A DNA stretch of 64,000 bases, taken from contig DHVZ01000109.1 of assembly GCA_002412925.1 (NCBI GenBank), positions 29,616-93,615 of the forward strand. Direction: 5' to 3'. This document shows, piece after piece, positions 46,658 through 55,442 of the stretch (positions are counted from its first letter, which is position 1; each line of letters begins with the position of its first letter). The notes below the pieces were generated by a model. The model had not been told where the DNA came from. It searched no databases and worked only from the letters and a program-made list of their open reading frames with translations. The translations under genes and the position numbers were made by a program. The stretch is from Anaerolineales bacterium UBA5195. GTDB lineage: Bacteria; Chloroflexota; Anaerolineae; Anaerolineales; Villigracilaceae.

Positions 46658-47195
46658 TTTGCCCATCAAAATCTTGAAACCCCTCGCCTCGCGCCATATC
46701 TACCCCAAAGTGCGCATCGACACCTGCGAACTGCCCAACGGGCAAATCATCGAACCGATCATCCTCGAATTCAGCGATTGGGTTTGCATTTTCGCGCTCA
46801 CCAAAGAACAGGAAGTGCTGCTGATCCGGCTCTACCGGCATGGAGTGGGCAAAATCATCTGGGAAATCCCCGGCGGAATGATCGACCCCGGCGAAACCCC
46901 GCTCGAAGCCGCCCGGCGCGAACTGCTCGAGGAAACCGGTTATGGCGGCGGAACCCTGCTTGAAATGGCTGCCATCTCGCCCAATCCTGATAACCATACC
47001 AACCGGGTGCACTTCTTCCTGGCGCTCGACGTGGAAAAAAGCGGCCCACAGCACCCCGATGACCTTGACCGGATCGAAGTCCATCCCACCCCGCTCGACG
47101 AAGTCATCCGCATGGCCCAGAGCGGTAAACTGCTCCAGGTCATGCACGTCAGCGCCCTGTTTTTTGCCCTTTCTCACCTGAAGCGGATTTCCTGA
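46650..47195 (+). CDS. NUDIX hydrolase, ADP-ribose pyrophosphatase-like
   Basis: 181 residues. NUDIX box GGMIDPGETPLEAARRELLEETGYGGG (about residues 73-99), preceded by GVGKIIWEIPG as in ADP-sugar pyrophosphatases. Start is GTG at 46650; TTG at 46659 is the alternative with better SD spacing (AAAGG). Its stop overlaps the heparinase start (TGATG). Confidence 0.9.
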   Translation: MINLPIKILKPLASRHIYPKVRIDTCELPNGQIIEPIILEFSDWVCIFALTKEQEVLLIRLYRHGVGKIIWEIPGGMIDPGETPLEAARRELLEETGYGGGTLLEMAAISPNPDNHTNRVHFFLALDVEKSGPQHPDDLDRIEVHPTPLDEVIRMAQSGKLLQVMHVSALFFALSHLKRIS

Positions 47196-49210
47196 TGAAC
47201 CTTTCCCGCCTCGCCATTGCCTTCAAAGCCGCCCGCCAGCTTGGTCTGACCCAGGTGGGGTTGAATGCGCTCTATCGATTGGGCCTCGCTACCGGGCATT
47301 ACCGGCGCACCATCCAACCACCCAATCCCGACCAGCGGTTGCCAGCCTCAGCCCGCGATCTCTTTGACCTGCCCTCCCGCGAGAGCCTGCTGGCGATCCT
47401 CGGAGAAAGCGGCCTGCCAGCCTTGCTCGCGCAAGCAGACGAGGTTGTCAATGGTAAATATCGCCAATTTGGCGGCGAACCGGTTGAAATCAACCTTACC
47501 CCGCCCCTCCCCCTGCGACATTGGACGGAAGACGAAACCGGCCACGCCCCAATTCCTAATTCCAGATTCCCGATTCCCGACATCAAATTCACCTGGGAAC
47601 CGGCTCGCTTCGGCTGGGCCTTCCCCTTGGGCCGCGCCTACCATCTCACCGCCGATGAAAAATACGCCGAGGCTTTCTGGCGTTTGTTTGAGACTTTCTG
47701 CGCTGCCAACCCGCCCTACCAGGGGCCGAACTGGAGGTCGGGGCAGGAAGTTGGGATCCGTTTAATGACTTTCGTTTGGGCCGGGCAGGTTTTCGCTAAA
47801 TCAGTCGAAAGCACCCCGGCGCGCCTCGCTGCTCTCGCCGTTTCGACAGCGACCCACGCCGCTCGGATTCCTGCCACCCTGCTTTATGCCCGTTCGCAGA
47901 ACAACAATCATCTCCTGACCGAAGCTGCCGCGCTCTACACCGCCGCCCTGGCGCTGCCCGAACACCCAGAGTCTCCAAAATGGCTGGATCTTGGACAAAA
48001 ATGGCTGACCTGGTGCTTCAAAAACCAGATCGATGCCTATGGCGAATACGTTCAGCACTCGACCAATTACCAGCGTCTGATGCTGCAAGTGGCCTTATGG
48101 GTCGATGCCATTGCGAGGCGGGCTGCGCTCCCTGCGGTCGCTCGCCATGACAGGGTCAAAGAAAACCTCGCCCTCGCCACCCACTGGCTCTTGTCCCTGC
48201 TCGACCCCTTCTCTGGAAAAGTTCCCAACCTGGGCGCAAATGACGGCGCTTACATCTTTCCCTTTTCCACTTTACCCTTTGATGATTTCCGCCCGGTGGC
48301 CCAGGCCGCGGCGCGCGCCTTCCTCGGCTATACCTTGCAATCCGGGGCCTGGGACGAGCTGTCGCTCTGGTTCGGGCTGCCGCGTACCGAGGCACAGATG
48401 GAAATTTCGCGCTACCCCGGCGACCAGATCAATGCCAGGAACTCCTGGGGCTACCTGCGGGCCATCAGGTATAAATCGCGCCCTTCGCATGCCGACCAGC
48501 TCCACTTCGATCTGTGGTGGCGGGGGTTGAACATCACCCCTGATGCCGGGACCTATCTCTACAATGCCGATTCGCCCTGGGATAACCAACTGACCTCCAC
48601 ATTGGTGCACAACACCGTCAGCGTGGATGGGCAGGAACAGATGACCCGCGTCAGCCGTTTCCTCTATCTCGATTGGGCCGACGCCATCGGCAAACGCCAT
48701 TTTGAAACCGGCGCGGACTTTTCCCAGCGCAATTCCGCGCGGACCTATGCCTACGCCAAGGTCAACGTGCGCCACGACCGGACCGTCACCGTTTATGAGG
48801 ATGAACGCTGGCTGGTGGAAGATGAACTGCTGAATGTCACCTACCCTGGCAAGGCGCCGCTCGAACACGTTTACCGTCTGCACTGGCTCCTGCCCGATTG
48901 GGAGTGGGAGCTCGGGAAGCAGACAGCGGGAGTTGGGTTACGGCTCAAGTCGCCGTTGGGCTGGGTCAGGCTGGAGATCAAGACCGAACCTGAGTTAGGA
49001 CTGGCGATTACGCTCGTCCGCGCCGGGGAGATGATCTGGCAGACCTCGGAAGTTTTAAAGATTTCCGAGGTCTCAGCCGTGAGAGGCTGGGTCTCACCGA
49101 CCTACGCCCACAAAATCCCGGCGCTTTCACTGGCAGTTGAAGTACAATCATCAGAAAGCATTAAATTCAGCAGTGAGTTCACCTTTCCGGCCATAGACGA
49201 TAGATTGTAG
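47195..49210 (+). CDS. Heparinase II/III family protein
   Basis: 671 residues. N-terminal alpha/alpha toroid (including GPNWRSGQEVGIRLMTFVWA and QNNNHLLTEAAALYTAALAL), then the beta-sandwich heparinase II/III-like domain (about 380-671) with HADQLHFDLWWRGLNITPDAGTYLYN and VHNTVSVDGQEQM. Such proteins accompany bi-domain oxidoreductases in exopolysaccharide loci. Three repeat insertions occur (47551, 48109, 49041). No signal peptide recognised. Confidence 0.88.
   Translation: MNLSRLAIAFKAARQLGLTQVGLNALYRLGLATGHYRRTIQPPNPDQRLPASARDLFDLPSRESLLAILGESGLPALLAQADEVVNGKYRQFGGEPVEINLTPPLPLRHWTEDETGHAPIPNSRFPIPDIKFTWEPARFGWAFPLGRAYHLTADEKYAEAFWRLFETFCAANPPYQGPNWRSGQEVGIRLMTFVWAGQVFAKSVESTPARLAALAVSTATHAARIPATLLYARSQNNNHLLTEAAALYTAALALPEHPESPKWLDLGQKWLTWCFKNQIDAYGEYVQHSTNYQRLMLQVALWVDAIARRAALPAVARHDRVKENLALATHWLLSLLDPFSGKVPNLGANDGAYIFPFSTLPFDDFRPVAQAAARAFLGYTLQSGAWDELSLWFGLPRTEAQMEISRYPGDQINARNSWGYLRAIRYKSRPSHADQLHFDLWWRGLNITPDAGTYLYNADSPWDNQLTSTLVHNTVSVDGQEQMTRVSRFLYLDWADAIGKRHFETGADFSQRNSARTYAYAKVNVRHDRTVTVYEDERWLVEDELLNVTYPGKAPLEHVYRLHWLLPDWEWELGKQTAGVGLRLKSPLGWVRLEIKTEPELGLAITLVRAGEMIWQTSEVLKISEVSAVRGWVSPTYAHKIPALSLAVEVQSSESIKFSSEFTFPAIDDRL
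47551..47582 (+). repeat. In-frame ATTCC/CGATTCCC tandem repeat in heparinase gene
   Basis: aattcctaattccagattcc / cgattcccgac units encode IPNSRFPIPD in a loop before FTWEPARFGWAF. Confidence 0.6.
48109..48153 (+). repeat. In-frame TTGCGAGGCGGGC repeat in heparinase gene
   Basis: attgcgaggcgggctgcgct with ccctgcggtcgctcgccatg encodes ARRAALPAVARHD between two toroid helices. The pattern looks like a known type of interspersed repeat; other copies are not in the window. Confidence 0.5.
49041..49073 (+). repeat. In-frame AGACCTCGGAA palindrome in heparinase gene
   Basis: Perfect 11-bp arms AGACCTCGGAA (49041-49051) and TTCCGAGGTCT (49063-49073), encoding TSEVLKISEVS near the C-terminus. Resembles the 10700-10728 hairpin. 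Confidence 0.7.
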
Positions 49211-49245
49211 ACCGAAAGCTATCGTCCACTGTCAACGGTCCAACC

Positions 49246-50460
49246 ATGCATATTCTCTTAATCCATCAGGCTTTTGCTGCCTTAGACGAACCAGGCGGGA
49301 CGCGCCACCATGAATTGGCGCGTTTTCTCGTCCAAAAAGGACACCGAGTGACGGTGATTGCCAGCCCGGTCAGCTATTTGACGGGTACCCATCTCCCTCC
49401 AAATTCGCAGAATTTTGGGGGAGAGAAAGAGGGGGGCGTGAGGGTAATTCGCGCCTATACCTACAATGCCCTGCATAAGTCTTTCGTCCACCGCGTTTTT
49501 TCGTTTTTGTCGTTCATGTTCTCATCCTTTTTTATCGGCCTGGGCGTCAGGAATGTGGATGTGGTCTGGGGCACCTCGCCGCCCATTTTTCAGGGAGTAA
49601 CCGCCTGGGCGCTGGCAAGACTCAAAGGGGCCAGGTTCCTGTTCGAAGTGCGTGACCTGTGGCCCGATTTTGCCATCGCCGTCGGCGTGTTGAAAAACCC
49701 AATGCTGATCAAGCTGTCGTTCTGGCTGGAGGGTTTTCTTTACCGGCGCGCCGATCGGATGATGGTCAACAGCCCGGCGTACGTGAGTCATGTCAAGGGG
49801 CGCGGAGCAAAATCGGTGGAACTTGTCCCCAACGGCGCCGACCCGCAGATGTTCAATCCGCTGGATAAGGGCACCAAATTCCGAAAATCCAATAAATTAA
49901 AAGACAAATTTGTGGTGCTCTACGCCGGGGCGCATGGCATGTCGAACGATCTGGAGGTTGTCCTGGAGTGTGCCAGCCTGTTGGAAGAAAACCGGGCCAT
50001 CCAGTTTGTTTTGCTGGGCGATGGGAAGGAAAAAGCCCATCTACAAGTGCGCGCCGCCAAGTTGGGACTGAGAAATGTGCTTTTCCTGCCGCCCGTGCCT
50101 AAAAGCGGCATGGCCGAAGCCCTGGCCGGGGCGGATGCCTGTATTGCCATTCTGAAGCCGCTCGAGGAATATAAAACAACCTATCCGAACAAGGTTTTCG
50201 ACTACATGGCCGCTGCCCGCCCGGTGGTGCTGGCCATCGAGGGTGTTATCCGCGAGGTGGTCGAGGAGGCCGATTGCGGCGTCTTCCCGCGGCCCGGCGA
50301 CGCGCAGGATATGTCGAATGCCATCCAATTCCTGGAAGCCGACCGCGCCCACGCTGCTACCCTGGGCCGGCATGGGCGGCAATACCTGGAGGCGCACTTC
50401 AGCCGTGAGAAGCTGGCGGAGCAGTTGGAAAAGCTCTTTATCGAGATGAAGCGGGCTTGA
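49246..50460 (+). CDS. GT4 family glycosyltransferase, WbuB-like
   Basis: 404 residues, GT-B fold. N-terminal MHILLIHQAFAALDEPGGTRHHELARFLVQKGH; donor-binding C-domain with VLYAGAHGMSNDLEVVLE and the EX7E-type PLEEYKTTYPNKVFDYMAAARPV. An insertion HLPPNSQNFGGEKEGG in the N-domain comes from a repeat (49390-49443). Cytoplasmic transferase in the exopolysaccharide group; sugar unknown. Confidence 0.92.
   Translation: MHILLIHQAFAALDEPGGTRHHELARFLVQKGHRVTVIASPVSYLTGTHLPPNSQNFGGEKEGGVRVIRAYTYNALHKSFVHRVFSFLSFMFSSFFIGLGVRNVDVVWGTSPPIFQGVTAWALARLKGARFLFEVRDLWPDFAIAVGVLKNPMLIKLSFWLEGFLYRRADRMMVNSPAYVSHVKGRGAKSVELVPNGADPQMFNPLDKGTKFRKSNKLKDKFVVLYAGAHGMSNDLEVVLECASLLEENRAIQFVLLGDGKEKAHLQVRAAKLGLRNVLFLPPVPKSGMAEALAGADACIAILKPLEEYKTTYPNKVFDYMAAARPVVLAIEGVIREVVEEADCGVFPRPGDAQDMSNAIQFLEADRAHAATLGRHGRQYLEAHFSREKLAEQLEKLFIEMKRA
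49390..49443 (+). repeat. In-frame CTCCCTCC...GGGGGAGAG repeat in GT4 gene
   Basis: catctccctcc/aaattcgcagaattttggggg/agagaaagaggggggcgtgagg is the same module family as at 21523 and 42775; it encodes HLPPNSQNFGGEKEGG. Confidence 0.65.
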
Positions 50461-50462
50461 AC

Positions 50463-51425
50463 TTAATGTAAATAACCAGCATAACGCGCATGACTTCCTG
50501 CAACCAATAAATCCTTGACCCATGAACAGCCCTCTCGCCAATCTGAAAGCTGCTGGATCACAAAAACACCCGGTTTTCGCGAAGCGTCCAGGAAGAACAA
50601 CCGCTCGCCGCCAGACAGGAAAACGCCTGTTTTTGGGAAGCCGCCTTCCCAAATTTGTAAAGATATTATCAGCGAACACAGGTCCGGGTCTGAGAAAGAA
50701 ACCGCCAGCGCTTGACCTGCAGTCCCAATCTCGAGGGTATCTGCCGCGCTCTCATTGAGAAATCCTTTGGATACCAACAGCCTGTAAGCCTGCTCGGGAT
50801 GTATCGAACTAGCCGGATTGCCTGCACCTGCCGCTTTGAAAATATCTACCCCAAGATCCAAAGGTTTGGATTGTTCCAGTAGTTTACTTTTTGCGAACTT
50901 CTCTGATGTAAAGTTCGTTTCTGCAGCGGTCAGGTCTGCCAGCTCGCAAGCCTGCTTGAAGAGCAGGAAAGCGCCCAGTGGTAGTTCGACCTGCAATTGC
51001 TCATCCTGGCTGGCCGTAAACCAGCCAGGGATGATTTTCTCTGCCAGCTCTGCCTGCCCGGTCAGAGGGTGCAAGGACAGGTGAGTTTCATCCATGCCAT
51101 ACTGTACTATACTCTTTCCCGCTTGGGCAAAGCGGGTCAGGGCCGCCTGTCCATTGCGCCGCAGGATGGCCGTGATCTCAGCCGCATTGACCGAGGCCAG
51201 CGTCAAAGACTTAAGCAGTTCGGGTTGGATGGATTGTTCCTGGGCCTCAGGGAAATAATAGCCTTTGCCTGCCAGGGATGCCAGGCTCTCGCCAGCCAGG
51301 TCAGCCGATTCAGGTTCGTCACCCAGGCCCAGCCAGGCGCTCAAGACCGAACCGGGTTGGATCGGGAGGTGCAGCAGGGTGGCTAAAGCCCAGGTTTCGG
51401 GGCGGGTCAGCAAATATGCAGACAT
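50463..51425 (-). CDS. Uncharacterised soluble protein of the Cys-module cassette
   Basis: 320 residues, no signal peptide or TM, not recognised. N-terminal AYLLTRPETWALATLLHLP, middle IVQYGMDETHLSLHPLTGQAELAEKIIPGWF, C-terminal KTGVFLSGGERLFFLDASRKPGVFVIQQLSDW. Its start overlaps the stop of the secreted protein gene (TAATG), so it is its cytosolic partner. It faintly resembles ESX-type chaperones by architecture only; no claim is made. Confidence 0.6.
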   Translation of the reverse strand: MSAYLLTRPETWALATLLHLPIQPGSVLSAWLGLGDEPESADLAGESLASLAGKGYYFPEAQEQSIQPELLKSLTLASVNAAEITAILRRNGQAALTRFAQAGKSIVQYGMDETHLSLHPLTGQAELAEKIIPGWFTASQDEQLQVELPLGAFLLFKQACELADLTAAETNFTSEKFAKSKLLEQSKPLDLGVDIFKAAGAGNPASSIHPEQAYRLLVSKGFLNESAADTLEIGTAGQALAVSFSDPDLCSLIISLQIWEGGFPKTGVFLSGGERLFFLDASRKPGVFVIQQLSDWREGCSWVKDLLVAGSHARYAGYLH

Positions 51426-53110
51426 TATTCACCTCCCAGCAGTGTATCTCGTAAGTGGCGGATGCGCGCACCGCCTTCCTGGAGTGAAAGCTTACCCTGC
51501 TCCACCAGTTTTTTAATCTGGCGCACTCCGTGCAAATATTGGTCTTTTCGCCGGATTTCAGGGTCGTTCGCGAGCACCTCTCCAAAGTTTTCATTTGTTG
51601 GGGCGAACCAATCTCCCCCGGTGTAACCGGCATATTCCTGGGTGGTTTTATCCCAGGCATCTGCGCCCTGATCAATGACCGCGCTGATGTCAACCCGGCC
51701 AGCCTTGCCGTATGCCATTTCTGTGATGCCGCCTACGGCTGCATTCACCAATCCGGCCACCGGGTTTTTTGTCAGGGCATAGTTCAGGGCTTTCTTGGAT
51801 ACTTCTGCTCCCACCGCCAGGACTTTATCCGAACCGGTGTAGCCGCGCTCGGAGGCTTTTTTCAAGCCCTTTGCGACTGCGTCGACTCCGTCCATTACAT
51901 TCGCAGCATTCCCCAGCAGCTTGCCCGCTTTTTCCAGCACAGCATTTTGCCTGGTCAGGCTGCGTAGATTTTTAAAATATGCATCCGCAGCATCCTTGGT
52001 TGGATTATTCTTCCATGCTTGTAAGGAATCACGGATTTTTTTTACCGTTTCGGCATCGTCCTGGAAATCAAAAAATTCACTCAGTGAACCGGTCACCGTG
52101 GCGCTGGAGCCAACCAGGTTCGTGGCGAGATCCCAAAGCTGTTCGGCCCCGCTTTTTGGAGCATCTGTTGGCGGCACGGGTGGTTGGATGTCAGTTGGTG
52201 TTATGGGTGTTTGGGCCACCGGCGTGCCGATAGTTTTTGGATCAACCACGCTTGCGGGAGGTCGGGCGGGTTGAAGTGGAGGCGCGGTCAATGTTTTCAG
52301 TACGTTTCCGGAAGTCACCGCCACCGAAACCAACCAACCCACCACGGTGCCAATCAGCGCGCCAGTCAGCGGAACAAACGGAGTTGTTGCCAACGGCCCC
52401 AGGCTTTCGGGTTGATCGCTGCCGGGCGGATCATCCGGAATAGTTGGGATATCACCGCCAGGTTGACCGCCATAATATTCAATGCACGTCCAGAGTTCTT
52501 CGTCAGATTGATAGTAGGACTCTTCGCAGAGCAACCTGCATACCAGCGACTCCTGGCTGCCCACGCGGAAATCATATGGCGTCACCCCGGCGCAGGTATC
52601 ATTAGGCACCACAGGCGGTTCTGGTTCTGGTGGAAGCGGATCTTCTGGAATAATGGGCACATCACCGCCAGGTTGATCGCCTGGTTGGCCGCCGGACCCA
52701 TTAATACACGCCCACAGTTCTTCGTCGGATCTATTTTTAATCTCGCTGCCGGCAGGTAGAATACTCTCGCAGTGCAGCTTGCACTGTAAAACTGTGACAC
52801 CACCTGCCCGTATTTTTTCGGGCGTCAAACCGGCGCATGGATTCGCTTGAGCTGGCCCGGAGAAAGCTCCTTCTGCCCTCAGAAATTTCCCATCGATAGA
52901 AAACCACGGCGACTCGGCCAAACCTGGCATTGGAAAGGGAAAGCTTTCAGATTCATTTGCCCACGCTACTCCTGTGGCTGGCGCAGCTCTGTGAACAATC
53001 TTCTGTTCTACGTTTTTTGCCTGGGCTGGCTGAGCTTTCAAGTCAGTTAAAAACAACAGGCTGAGAAAGAACCCCAGGCCGAAAAGCAAGAGGAGTTTTC
53101 GTTGTTTCAT
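51425..53110 (-). CDS. Secreted or envelope protein with duplicated four-cysteine module (unknown)
   Basis: 561 residues. Signal peptide (KQRKLLLLFGLGFFLSLLFL). Two homologous modules follow, at about residues 91-135 and 172-213, each CAGxTP...LxCxLxCE...SDEELWxCI (four Cys), ending in QPGGD(I/V)PxIPxDP and joined by Pro/Glu-rich spacers. Then a hydrophobic stretch (LTGALIGTVVGWLVSVAV, about 243-262) and an alanine-rich helical C-domain (about 330-561). No family recognised; possibly a surface anchor or exported effector. Confidence 0.65.
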   Translation of the reverse strand: MKQRKLLLLFGLGFFLSLLFLTDLKAQPAQAKNVEQKIVHRAAPATGVAWANESESFPFPMPGLAESPWFSIDGKFLRAEGAFSGPAQANPCAGLTPEKIRAGGVTVLQCKLHCESILPAGSEIKNRSDEELWACINGSGGQPGDQPGGDVPIIPEDPLPPEPEPPVVPNDTCAGVTPYDFRVGSQESLVCRLLCEESYYQSDEELWTCIEYYGGQPGGDIPTIPDDPPGSDQPESLGPLATTPFVPLTGALIGTVVGWLVSVAVTSGNVLKTLTAPPLQPARPPASVVDPKTIGTPVAQTPITPTDIQPPVPPTDAPKSGAEQLWDLATNLVGSSATVTGSLSEFFDFQDDAETVKKIRDSLQAWKNNPTKDAADAYFKNLRSLTRQNAVLEKAGKLLGNAANVMDGVDAVAKGLKKASERGYTGSDKVLAVGAEVSKKALNYALTKNPVAGLVNAAVGGITEMAYGKAGRVDISAVIDQGADAWDKTTQEYAGYTGGDWFAPTNENFGEVLANDPEIRRKDQYLHGVRQIKKLVEQGKLSLQEGGARIRHLRDTLLGGE

Positions 53111-53114
53111 TGTG

Positions 53115-53423
53115 TCACCCCGCCTTTTTCTTGAAGATCGGGAACAAACGCCCGGTCAAGAAGGAGAGCCCAGCGCCCATCACCAGGCTGCCGCAGCAGG
53201 TCAGCCCGGATAGCATCACGCCGACCCCGGTATTGCCTCCCTGAGATTGGCCAAAGAGCGGGGTCAGCAGTGCTGACAGGATCCAGGCTGCCACCCAACT
53301 TACCAGGAAGGAAAAGCCGCAGCCCAATGTTTGGCCTGCGCAGCAGCCAACTGGCCGAAGAAGAGCGGAATTATTTTTTGGGGGATTGGGGGAGTTACTG
53401 GTATTTTCAGAATTCATGGTCAC
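53115..53423 (-). CDS. Small membrane protein of the Cys-module cassette (unknown)
   Basis: 102 residues with two TM segments (about 28-52 and 64-92) joined by LFGQSQGGNTGV, and a cytosolic N-terminus rich in Asn, Ser and Pro. First gene of the three-gene cassette, 4 bases before the secreted protein gene. No family recognised. GGAG precedes the ATG. Confidence 0.6.
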   Translation of the reverse strand: MTMNSENTSNSPNPPKNNSALLRPVGCCAGQTLGCGFSFLVSWVAAWILSALLTPLFGQSQGGNTGVGVMLSGLTCCGSLVMGAGLSFLTGRLFPIFKKKAG

Positions 53424-53634
53424 ACTCCGGTTTTACGGCTGAGGCTTTCTGTTTCACTTTTATTCTACTGCTTCCTGCAACCATTAACGAATTCAGTTGT
53501 CATGGGCCTCTGAGATTTCCCGAGCAATTTTATACCCCGTAAGCCCAACGGGGGAGGCGGGAAAATTCTGGAGCCCTCGCGGGTTTGAACGGCAGCTAAC
53601 GGATTCGCTCAGCAGCGCGACAGCCAAGCCAAAG

Positions 53635-54648
53635 TTAAGAAAAATATTTTTCCAGCACACTTTCCTTTTGCGCTTCAGGTAAAAATGATGCCCTCACAGC
53701 CGTGCGGTTGCATTCGGTGATCTCGTTGAGGCTCATCCCGAGGATCTCATGCGCGATGCGGTATTCGTTGTTCAGGTTGGTGTCCAACACTTCGGGGTCG
53801 TCTGAGTTGATCGTGACCCCGACGCCCAGGTCAAAAAGCTGTTTGAGCGGGTGTTCTTCGATCTGCCGGACGGAATTGGTCAGGTAATTGCTCCAGGGAT
53901 TGACTTCGAGTGTGACGCCGCGTGCTTTGACCAGTTCCACGGCGGCCAGGTCCTCGATGATATGGATGCCGTGGCCGATTCGTTCGGGGCTGACGGCTTT
54001 AATGGTTTCTATCACCGCCGAGGCCGGGGTATCCTCGCCGCTATGGACGGTGAGCTTCAGCCCGGCCTCTTTGGCCCGGAAAACCGGCTTCAGAAACTCG
54101 CGGATGGGATGTTCCCGTTCGGCGTCGGCCAGATCGATGCCGAGGATGACATCTTTATGGCGGATCGCCCAGTTGACGGTTTTCTCACAGGAACCAACGC
54201 CCAGGCTGCGCGAAGTGATCGCAATCAACCCGATGGCCATCCCGAATTGGCTCTCGGCCCGGGTTTTGGCGCGCAGGATGCCTTCCAGAGACTCATCCCA
54301 ATCCAGCCGGTGGCCGCTGAAGGCCCAATCGGGTGAGAAACGGACTTCAAAGAGTTTGACGTTCTGCCGGGCGGCGTCTTCGCACAATTCGAACATGATG
54401 CGTTCCACTGCCGCTGGGGAGGTAATACTGCGCTGGAAAATGGCGAAGGCCTCCAGCACGGCCTGCAAATCCTTGAGCTGGTCGTAAACTTTGACATGCG
54501 GATCGAGCGCCGCCACGTCATAGGCGGGCAGGCTCAGGCCATGCTCGCGGGCCAGGTCGATAATCGTGCCGGTGCGAATTGCGCCTTCGAGATGACAGTG
54601 GATCTCGGTCTTGGGCAGGTTGTTGTAGAAGGGATCGAAAGATTTCAT
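53635..54648 (-). CDS. add: Adenosine deaminase
   Basis: 337 residues. Metal and catalytic residues: HCH in KTEIHCHLEGAIR, LTVHSGEDTPASAVIETI (His/Glu), GHGIHIIED, and DDPEVLDTNLNNEY with the Asp pair. Deaminates adenosine to inosine in purine salvage. Single gene. Confidence 0.94.
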   Translation of the reverse strand: MKSFDPFYNNLPKTEIHCHLEGAIRTGTIIDLAREHGLSLPAYDVAALDPHVKVYDQLKDLQAVLEAFAIFQRSITSPAAVERIMFELCEDAARQNVKLFEVRFSPDWAFSGHRLDWDESLEGILRAKTRAESQFGMAIGLIAITSRSLGVGSCEKTVNWAIRHKDVILGIDLADAEREHPIREFLKPVFRAKEAGLKLTVHSGEDTPASAVIETIKAVSPERIGHGIHIIEDLAAVELVKARGVTLEVNPWSNYLTNSVRQIEEHPLKQLFDLGVGVTINSDDPEVLDTNLNNEYRIAHEILGMSLNEITECNRTAVRASFLPEAQKESVLEKYFS

Positions 54649-54662
54649 GGTTGTATTTCCTA

Positions 54663-55031
54663 TTATGCTCCCACCTGCTGGTTGGCAATTTCAACAGCTT
54701 CTTCCAGCGAACTGGTGATTGCCGGGCCGTAGACCCGTCTCCAGGTTTCAATGACTCCCATCCCTGGCAGATCGTCCTGCTCCCGGCGGCAGACTTCCAC
54801 CTGGAAGGTGCCTTCCGAGCGGCTGTGAATATCAGCCCTGAGATTTCCATCGGGGGAGAAAATCACCTGGACCGAACTTTTCGTTGCAGGCAGCGGGGTG
54901 GAATTCTCATGTTGGTAAAGCAACCAGGCGCCAAGCGCCAGAGCGGCGAGCAGGCCTGCCGAGAGGAGGAAAATCAGCCAGGCGATAATCACTCTTTTTT
55001 TGCCTTTCCAGGGTTTTGATCCACTTCCCAT
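54663..55031 (-). CDS. Single-pass membrane protein, unknown
   Basis: 122 residues from MGSGSKPWKGKKRVII, with one TM (about 11-35) after a basic start, and an extracytoplasmic beta-rich domain (VQVIFSPDGNLRADIHSRSEGTFQVEVCRREQDD). Overlaps the upstream Gre-like gene by 43 bases. Not recognised. Confidence 0.6.
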   Translation of the reverse strand: MGSGSKPWKGKKRVIIAWLIFLLSAGLLAALALGAWLLYQHENSTPLPATKSSVQVIFSPDGNLRADIHSRSEGTFQVEVCRREQDDLPGMGVIETWRRVYGPAITSSLEEAVEIANQQVGA

Positions 55032-55435
55032 TGCGATTGGTCCAGTTTGCCGAAATCGTAATCGCCCCATTTGCTGTTGACCGCGCCCGCGAAAATCATG
55101 GCGTTGACCGAATCTGAGTGTTTGACCGCTTGATCGAGGGTGGCCTGCCGCCGCGCGGCGACATCTTCCGTCTGTTCCCGCCCCTGGGGCTGCACTGCAA
55201 GGATTTTGACCGCTTTCAAATCTCCAACCCGGTATGGGAGTGTCACCCCGGCCATTCTTCCCAGGATGGTTTTGGCCAGCGGGGTGCTGAGGCCGAGAAA
55301 GCCCGCGTCGAAATCGGCTTGATCGTCTGCGACCAGGGTAAAAGTCAGGCGCTCGGGTTGGCCGGTCTGGCTGAATAATTCCACTTCTACCAGGCAGCCG
55401 GGCTTGACCTGTAAGTTTTGGGCTGAATCAGGCAT
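54989..55435 (-). CDS. GreA/GreB C-terminal-domain protein
   Basis: 148 residues. The C-terminal domain of Gre factors only: VEVELFSQTGQPERLTFTLV, FLGLSTPLAKTILGRMAGVTLPYRVGDLKAVKILAV, without the N-terminal coiled coil that inserts in the RNA polymerase channel. Similar to Rnk-like decoys, so it may bind RNA polymerase. A polar tail follows (about 90-148). Upstream of the PlsC genes' end; overlaps the next gene. Confidence 0.8.
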   Translation of the reverse strand: MPDSAQNLQVKPGCLVEVELFSQTGQPERLTFTLVADDQADFDAGFLGLSTPLAKTILGRMAGVTLPYRVGDLKAVKILAVQPQGREQTEDVAARRQATLDQAVKHSDSVNAMIFAGAVNSKWGDYDFGKLDQSQWEVDQNPGKAKKE

Positions 55436-55442
55436 TTTAGCC

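Noticed and set aside
50515..50758. Plus-strand ORFs opposite the end of the 320-residue gene
   Set aside because: Shadow frames; the minus-strand frame is longer, translationally coupled and better composed.
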